Assembly (NCBI GenBank): GCA_900312665.1
Contig: ONZQ02000017.1
Coordinates: forward strand, 310,001 to 374,000
From: Cephalotrichum gorgonifer
Lineage: Eukaryota > Ascomycota > Sordariomycetes > Microascales > Microascaceae
Length of the DNA: 64,000 nt
Direction: 5' to 3'
Under the pieces are notes generated by a model that had not been told where the DNA came from, ran no database searches, and was given only the letters and a program-made list of their open reading frames with translations. Both the position numbers and the translations under genes were made by a program. This document shows positions 58,669-64,000 of this stretch, in pieces. Each line of letters opens with the position of its first letter. The first letter of the stretch is position 1.

Positions 58669-58959
58669 ACGGCAAACGCCTTGATAGCAGGACGGCTTCA
58701 TCACATGTTTCCTTGACGGGATGGAGATGGACTCAGTAGATAAACTAGTTGGGCTCTGGACACATACTGAGGGTCTCCGGATGTAAGGCCTTGGGGCCTT
58801 TTGAGGACAACATTAACATCGCCCTCTGCCATTACTCATATACATAGCTAAAGGTATATAGCATGATTTGAACTTTCCCAACTGTGCCAGCTTGCTGTTT
58901 CCCGATGGGACATAACGAAGCGGTAACAGTATCCATTAGCCTTGACACCACCCGGAAAG
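58669..58959. other. intergenic, includes first copy of a direct repeat
   Basis: No gene. 58871-58952 resembles 62393-62460 in the same orientation (shared CCCGATGGGACA/TCCTGATGGGACA and GGTAACA followed by CCATTAGCC/TATCAGCC), with some gaps. Confidence 0.5.
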
Positions 58960-59082
58960 TGTAAATCGCGATGCATGGTGTGGAGACCAGGTAGGGATTG
59001 GAAGGCGCGCCTGAAGCATCTCAACATGAGAAGGAGCGTTGGAGGTCCAGGTGAGTGGATATGACCTGTTCCCTCCCGGTCC

Positions 59083-59309
59083 GTGATTTCGATTCTCGTT
59101 CTTCTCCAGTCATCAAGCAACAAAACACACCACGTTCGAGTGGGTTCGTCCCGATTTGTGACCTCGACTCTTTTTCTTCTCCATTCATCAAATAAACAGG
59201 ATACACCATGTTCGACCGAGTTCGCCCCGGTTCGTGGTCTCGACTTTCCTTCTTCTGCAGTCATCAAGTCACCAACCATCAACCATGTCCGAGCAAGTTC
59301 ATCCCATTT
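59083..59309 (+). repeat. three tandem 75-base units
   Basis: Units start at about 59083, 59158 and 59234, each reading GTG(A/G)-TCTCGA-T/C...CTTCTTCT...CATCAA...CGAG-GGTTC. The inverted arm has only one unit (near 63490-63420), so the expansion happened in this arm, or contraction in the other. Confidence 0.75.
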
Positions 59310-59622
59310 CGCTGGACTCTATCCACACGAGGCACCAAGCTAACGTCTGGTTCCCTGTTCCAATGCCCCACGTTCAGACGACCTCCAAATACTAGGTTTT
59401 AGTCTTAGGACTTCTCGAGTCCCCAGCACTTGAGCGGGATGCCGAATTCGGCACCGGCACCTCCATCGCATCATCCGGGCTGGATCCCGAGCCTGGCATT
59501 GCCAGCGCTTCATCCGAGTTAGCATTCCCATCCCAGCATCCCAACTAGACACAGAGCCCGCTATTCTTTCCGTGATATAGATATTGGAAGTCCGAGGTTG
59601 ATAGTAGCTGACTGAATAATAG

Positions 59623-60028
59623 CTTCGAACAAGTGAAAAATGCCTGGGGTGACGTGGTAGAGATGGCGCAGCTGGTGGCCGACGAAGTAAAAAAAGCAGC
59701 AAAGGTTGTAGCGCTGCTTCTCGCGGCAGTCGTCCTCATCTTGGTGTGGCTGGGGATGTTGGCGCTGTGGGTGGGCCTACAGGCGCCGGCGGAGGCCGTC
59801 GGGTTTTTGGAGGAGAGGGTGGGGGCGGTGTTGAGCTGGGTGAAAGGGGAGAGGGAGAGATTCCCTGATGGAGGCCGGGGAGGGGCTAGGGCGGCACGAC
59901 TATGCTCAGCTCGTGGTCTCGATCGCTGGGGTTGTGGTTGCGTCGTTGGAACTTGGCTTGGTTGGGTCATCTCGAAGGGTTCCGTATACTGGGCCAAATC
60001 GGGGTGCCCACCGCCGGGCGCCGGCTAG
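59623..60028 (+). CDS. small two-helix membrane protein, copy A (last exon; damaged)
   Basis: The exon begins after an acceptor (AATAATAG) at 59622 preceded by a CTGAC branch-like site, and reads FEQVKNAWGDVVEMAQ followed by KKAAKVVALLLAAVVLILVW, one membrane helix, then EERVGAVLSWVKGER, ending PPPGAG at a TAG at 60026-60028. The frame is open, but the region about 59865-59965 is only similar to copy B in another frame (HDYAQLVVSIAGVVVASLE), so two compensating shifts seem to have scrambled the second helix. The upstream start exon is uncertain; a candidate is ATG at 59030 with MRRSVGGP ending at a GTGAGT donor. Family and function are unknown. Confidence 0.5.
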
Positions 60029-60243
60029 CCCCTGGCTGGTGCTGGCTTATTCTTATCCTGGTGCCGGGGAGGGGGCCGGGGGGATACGAGTATGAGCAGT
60101 TCATGGCCGCAGCGGCTACGGCTGGTATGGCGATTTTAGTTGGGTTTTGGACCATCCACAAGGACGTCATTTACTGGGCCAGAAATGGGTACCCGCCCGG
60201 GGGGCAGCTAGCCCTGGCTGGTGCTGGCTTATTCTTATCCTGG
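60029..60243 (+). pseudogene. tandem duplicate of the second-helix region of copy A
   Basis: The 30 bases beginning CTGGCTGGTGCTGGCTTATT occur identically at 60032-60061 and 60214-60243, 182 bases apart. Between them lies a second version of the C-terminal half: GGYEYEQFMAAAATAGMAIL, then TIHKDVIYWARNGYPPGG, matching GGYEHAQLMATIAGVVVV and KDALFWKRLGYPPPG of copy B. It follows the stop of copy A, so it is probably not translated unless splicing bypasses the stop. Confidence 0.6.
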
Positions 60244-60388
60244 TAAGAAAATATTACCCTTTTCCTCCTCTCTCGGCTATACCTCCTCAGGCTGACTCGC
60301 CGTGGTCATAGCTGTACTCTGCGCCGGAGGATGGATTGTGGGAAGTAATAGCTGGGGGGGCCTTCTGGCAAGTCTAGTTCCAGCACAT

Positions 60389-60502
60389 TAAGGATAGCCA
60401 CCGCACCCAAGAGCACCATTAACTCCTTCTACACTCTCTACTACTCTGGGCATAGCGTGACAGGAGGGACCAGCATGGCAGCATACTTCGGTGTGTAGGC
60501 CC
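60389..60502 (+). repeat. direct repeat, first copy
   Basis: Resembles 63832-63950 in the same orientation: AGGATAGCCACCGCACCCAAG against AGGATAGCTACCGCGCCCAAG, then GACAGGAGGGACCAGCAT against GACAGGCGAGACCAGCAT, and GTGTAGG. Most changes are transitions. Confidence 0.7.
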
Positions 60503-60844
60503 AAATTCAAATCAGCGTATCACTGGTGTTAAAGTTTCAAATCTACTCGTAGCCGTGGCAAGGCTAATAGTCCTTAGCCTTGTCCCATGAGGAGATGATA
60601 TACATTACAAGTTGACACTGTCGGGGAAGGTTTTATTTCTTTTTCTTTCCTGGGGTTTTGGCTCGCACCCCCGTCTAATCGATTCTAGGTCCCCGAATAG
60701 AGGCAAAGTTCAAGCAGGGAATAAGAGCCCGTACAGGCAATCTAACAGTCCACTTAATAAGAACGTTCCTCATTGGCGCATGATTCTTCCCTCCAGGTGT
60801 CCCCCCGTATCGGATTATAGCCGCTGGGCTTGGAAAACGGGCAA

Positions 60845-62234
60845 TTACTCGTCCTTCTCAGGCATTCGCGGTAGGAGACTGCTAACAAACGACGCGTATC
60901 GCACCTTGGAACCAGGCGTCATCGGCTCCACCGGCTCGTCGAGGAGATCGTTTCCATACCCAAGCGAGTCGTCATACCACACCAGCTTCTTGAATAGTCC
61001 GCAGCCAGTACGGCGGTCCATCTCGGCCCTGAACATGTTAGTGGATCTCCTAGGGCTGCCTTCTGGGCGTATCAATGTGGCATCAGCAGGCTTACCTGCG
61101 GCAAGACTCCGGGTTGAAAAAGTCCCAGGGTCTCTCGATTCCCGGCACTAGCCCCGAGTCTCCAATAGTCGTCATAACCCCAAGGCCCTGGTCTCGGTAG
61201 TAGACAGTGAAGCTCCCTCCCCACCGCGGATAGTCCGACCGCTCACGGAACTTCCAAGTATAACGGAGCCAGCCGTCCCTGTCCTTCTTCCCACAGCCAA
61301 GGGCGTCCTTCGCCATAAACCGGTAGACGTTTTGGGGACCTCCGTCCGCTGCCAACCTCTGGGTCCTAGCGGTATCGTTCCAGGGGACAGCTTCGCAGTC
61401 GAGCCCCGACAGGTCATTGAAGTATATGTGTGCGTAGCCCACCCACCAGTCGCCATCCTCCGACTTGCCCCTCATTTCCCTGGACTCGTTCTTCACGGAA
61501 AGGACAAAGTCCCAGTCTCGGGTCCAGTCGTACGTTATTCCAACGTAGTGTTCTTCCTCACCTGGTCCGAGGCGGGACGGGGGGACGGTGCCCCGTGGCT
61601 TGCAGGTTCCATCGGCAGTGGCGACCGGACTCTCATAATGACTTTCCGTATGAAATCCGCTTCGAATAGCCCGAAAAATGGCTAAAGACCAGGGTCTGCG
61701 GATCTTTGCACCCTGGACAAGGTTATCGCTGTGTCGGACATGGTGTAGGTAGTTTTTTTCGACAACGGACCCGCAGGGAAGCGTGGCAACTCTTGGGGGG
61801 CTCTGCCCTACAGATCTCCCGCAACCCGATTCCCAGGGAAACTTGGCAGGTCTTAGGAAAGGAATTAACTCCTCATCTGTCGCCATCGTCGGTGGATGGC
61901 TGCGGCTTTTCACGTGGTCACCGGTAGGCGTATCTGCGGAGGGCTCTACTGCGCTCTCATATGGAGGCGGGGCCTCGTCAATTTTGCAGTCGGGAGAAGA
62001 GTGAGCGTCTATGTGGTGGGCGTGAACGTGTTTCAGCATGCCCGAGTCGGAAGCGTTCAGAGGCTTGGGAGAAGGCATGGCGCCGTTGTGCAGAGTCGGG
62101 ATCGTGGTTTCGTCTTTCTGGGTTGGCGAGCCTCTCTCATCTCCGTCTGGACGGGCGGAATTTGTTGCAGCCGTGCTGCCTGTTCTGGAGGGTCGACTGG
62201 AGGAAGCAATAACTGGAGCGACTGGGATGAGCAT
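60845..62234 (-). CDS. unknown 440-residue protein with a PPPY motif
   Basis: Exons 62234-61096 and 61028-60845 (donor GTAAGC, acceptor TTCAG) keep phase and give 440 residues starting MLIPVAPVIASSSRPSRTGS. The first 130 residues are disordered and include DEAPPPYESAVEPS, a PPxY motif of the kind bound by WW domains of Rsp5/Nedd4 ubiquitin ligases and of arrestin-type adaptors. From about residue 225 the chain looks folded and Trp/Tyr/Gly-rich: EEEHYVGITYDWTRDWDFVL, DGDWWVGYAHIYFNDLSGLD, GWLRYTWKFRERSDYPRWGG, SFTVYYRDQGLGV, RPWDFFNPESC; exon 2 adds CGLFKKLVWYDDSLGYGNDL. Aromatic spacing suggests a beta-rich fold. No signal peptide or membrane helix is obvious. I do not recognise the family. 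It sits between the arms of the inverted repeat. Confidence 0.75.
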
Positions 62235-62392
62235 CGTGAAGAAGTTGAAGATCAGGCTTGACTTTACCCTTCATCGAGTAGCAAATATGATTAATCTGAA
62301 GCTGGGGTGGATGCAGGTGGACGGAGGAGCGAGGACGAGGACCCATATGTATCGTATTTATATCGGGAGCCTGGGCTCTAACCGGATGATGC

Positions 62393-62460
62393 AAACTTTC
62401 CGAAACGCTATCTCCTGATGGGACAAAGCTAAGGGGTAACATCTATCAGCCATGACACAG
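62393..62460 (+). repeat. direct repeat, second copy
   Basis: Counterpart of 58871-58952 in the same orientation; it adjoins the inner end of the right inverted arm. Confidence 0.5.
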
Positions 62461-62563
62461 CTACGAGTAGATTTAAGCTTTATGCATCAGAGCTATAGCC
62501 AAGTGAGGAGGGAAAGGGTAATACTTGCTTACCAGGATAAGAATAAGGTACGCCAGCTAGGGC

Positions 62564-62999
62564 CTAACTGGCGCCCGGCGGCGGATACCCCAACCTCTTC
62601 CAGAAGAGGGCATCCTTCGTCACCGCCCAACCGAAGCCCAAAAACACCACCACAACCCCGGCTATTGTTGCCATGAGTTGGGCGTGTTCGTAGCCGCCCT
62701 GCTCCCGCCCTGGCCTCAACCACGGGATATCCCCCGGCCTTCGTCCCCCTACCCTCTTCACCCGGTTCAAGCCCGCCTCCACCCTCTCCAGCAAAAACTC
62801 AACGGTGGCCGCCAGCACCGCCAATACCACCCACAATGCCCCCAACGACAGCCACACCAAGGTAAGGATAGTAATGGCCAAGAAGGCCGCCGTCGCCTTC
62901 ACCGCCTTCCACCCCGCCTTTACTGCTCTTTTGGCAGCCTTCAATACCTCCTCCCCCTGCTTCACCACGTCCCGACACGCCTTTTGAACACCTTCAAAG
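62564..62999 (-). CDS. small two-helix membrane protein, copy B (last exon; intact)
   Basis: The exon follows a GTAATAG acceptor at 63000 and reads FEGVQKACRDVVKQGEEVLK, a basic amphipathic helix (AAKRAVKAGWKAVKATAA), membrane helix 1 (FLAITILTLVWLSLGALWVV), LLERVEAGLNRVKR, an RRPGDIPWLRPGRE linker, GGYEHAQL, membrane helix 2 (ATIAGVVVVFLGFGWAV) and KDALFWKRLGYPPPGAS at the stop. It is about 145 residues without the first exon, for which ATG at 63542 (MGSSVGGP, GTGAGT donor) is a candidate. No known family. The basic N-terminal helix before a hairpin of two membrane helices recalls membrane-inserting small proteins in general, but no function can be claimed. Confidence 0.6.
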
Positions 63000-63100
63000 C
63001 TATTACTCAGTCAGCTACTATCAACTTCGGACTTCTAATGTGTATATAAGAGAAGGGATAGCAGACTCTGTGTCTAGGTTGGATGCTGGGATGGGAACGA

Positions 63101-63240
63101 CGAGCTCAAGTGAAGCAATGAAGAGATTAAGGTGTCGGGCTCAGCACCCAGCTCGGATGAAGCGACGAAGGTGTCGAGCTTGGCATCCAGCTCGGATGAA
63201 GTAATGGGGGGAGCCAAGCTCAGCATCCAGCTCGAGTGCT
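63101..63240. repeat. imperfect tandem repeat, about 40-50 base units
   Basis: Three units each ending in CAGCTCGG/CAGCTCGA after CAGCACC or GCATC: near 63112-63157, 63158-63198 and 63199-63237. Similar but less regular units occur in the left arm near 59430-59530. Confidence 0.6.
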
Positions 63241-63831
63241 GGGGCCTTGAGAAACCCCAAGACTAACACCTGGAATTTGGGGGTCTGAACGTAGGGCCTT
63301 AAAGCAGAGACCCAGCGTTCACTTGATGTCTCATGTAGGTAGACAATAGAGAGAAGGGAAGTGTAAGACTCAAGGAAGGATATCGGTATAGTATCGATAG
63401 CGCCCTGAGAAATGGGATGAACTTACTCACACATCTTGAACTGTTTTGTTGATTGATGGCTTCAGAAGAAAGAGGATCGAGGTCACGAACGGAGAAGAAC
63501 TGCCATATCCACTCACCTGGACCTCCAACGCTACTTCCCATGCTGTGATGCTCCAGACACACCTCCCAGTCCCAACCCGGTCTCTATACCATACATCACA
63601 CTTCTAACTTCACAGCAGGAACACAACTCTCAGCAAGGATCTCGCCGGATCCATTGATGCTGATCTAATCTCTGGCGCCGTCTAATTCTTGTGCTTATAG
63701 GAACCCCCAAGTACTCATATATGAAGCTACAGTTCAAGTTGTGTACTACCTTGGGCCAGATGGTATTTATAGCCTACTCGCGGACACCATTTTCGCTCCC
63801 AAGCTCAACGTATCTCGCCTGGGTAGCTTAT

Positions 63832-63950
63832 GTAGGATAGCTACCGCGCCCAAGGGTACCGTTAGCTCTTTCTGGGTCTTCTAATGCTCTAGGGATAACT
63901 TGACAGGCGAGACCAGCATTTGCGGCATGTATCGGCGTGAGTGTAGGAAA
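63832..63950 (+). repeat. direct repeat, second copy
   Basis: Counterpart of 60389-60502, lying outside the right inverted arm. Confidence 0.7.
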
Positions 63951-64000
63951 CCCCCATGTTCTTTCGGTCTAAGATGTGTGGGGTGTACTCGCTGTTTTTA

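Larger units (their letters stand above)
58960..60295 (+). repeat. inverted repeat, left arm (copy A of the small membrane-protein locus)
   Basis: This stretch matches the reverse complement of 62480-63585 over most of its length, including sequence before and after the coding part: both arms share CATGGTGTGGAGACC-like upstream sequence, GTTGGAGGTCCAGGTGAG, GAAGTCCGA-GTTGATAGTAG, the coding exon, and TTATTCTTATCCTGGTAAG after the stop. Many differences are C/T or G/A. Arm A is longer because of a 75-base triplication and a 182-base duplication. Confidence 0.85.
62480..63585 (-). repeat. inverted repeat, right arm (copy B)
   Basis: Reverse-complement counterpart of 58960-60295; see left arm. 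The repeat covers leader, exon and 3' flank, so a whole gene was duplicated, not just a coding exon. Confidence 0.85.

Noticed and set aside
63101..63240. Possible CRISPR-like spaced repeats
   Set aside because: Units are contiguous and diverged, with no constant repeat or unique spacers, in a eukaryotic genome; a tandem repeat fits better.

Overview
The window looks like nuclear DNA of a filamentous ascomycete (Pezizomycotina, most likely a sordariomycete; I cannot place it further). Reasons: short introns of about 40-130 bases with GTRNGT donors and CTNAC-like branch sites, GC-rich exons in more AT-rich intergenic DNA, an intron-containing tRNA-Tyr, a HET-domain gene, secreted plant-wall enzymes and fungal-only conserved proteins. 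Genes lie on both strands with no operon logic. Exon limits were set by eye from splice signals, reading phase and family conservation.

Layout. 0-5 kb: 5' part of a MetE-like methyltransferase gene at the left edge (minus), then gene-poor DNA with two weak, apparently decayed minus-strand coding traces. 5.1-11 kb: an SPX-EXS (SYG1/XPR1) phosphate transporter gene, a one-exon remnant that resembles the start of GINS subunit psf3, a tRNA-Glu, and an M18 aspartyl aminopeptidase. 11.8-18 kb: secreted CE3 esterase, secreted GH5 beta-mannanase and a HET-domain gene, all minus. 18-33 kb: gene-poor stretch with a broken membrane-protein gene (two in-frame TAGs), an HSL-type esterase and a secreted type-B carboxylesterase. 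33-58 kb: mostly conserved cellular genes: a Q-rich fungal protein, CAF-1 large subunit, a SAM methyltransferase, S-adenosylmethionine decarboxylase, Cfd1/NUBP2 iron-sulfur scaffold ATPase, two fungal-specific proteins, tRNA-Tyr and a membrane-anchored Ubp1-type deubiquitinase.

58.2-64 kb is a different kind of DNA: a decayed minisatellite followed by a mosaic of direct and inverted diverged repeats. Two related small membrane-protein genes sit head-out in an inverted pair of about 1.1-1.3 kb around a two-exon gene for a 440-residue protein with a PPPY motif that I do not recognise. The copies differ largely by transitions, as expected if RIP (repeat-induced point mutation) acted on them. This locus is the best candidate in the window for something undescribed.

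Functional links are loose. CE3 and GH5_7 both act on hemicellulose outside the cell; the methyltransferase and the AdoMet decarboxylase both use S-adenosylmethionine but are convergent neighbours rather than a known pathway; the rest are independent genes.
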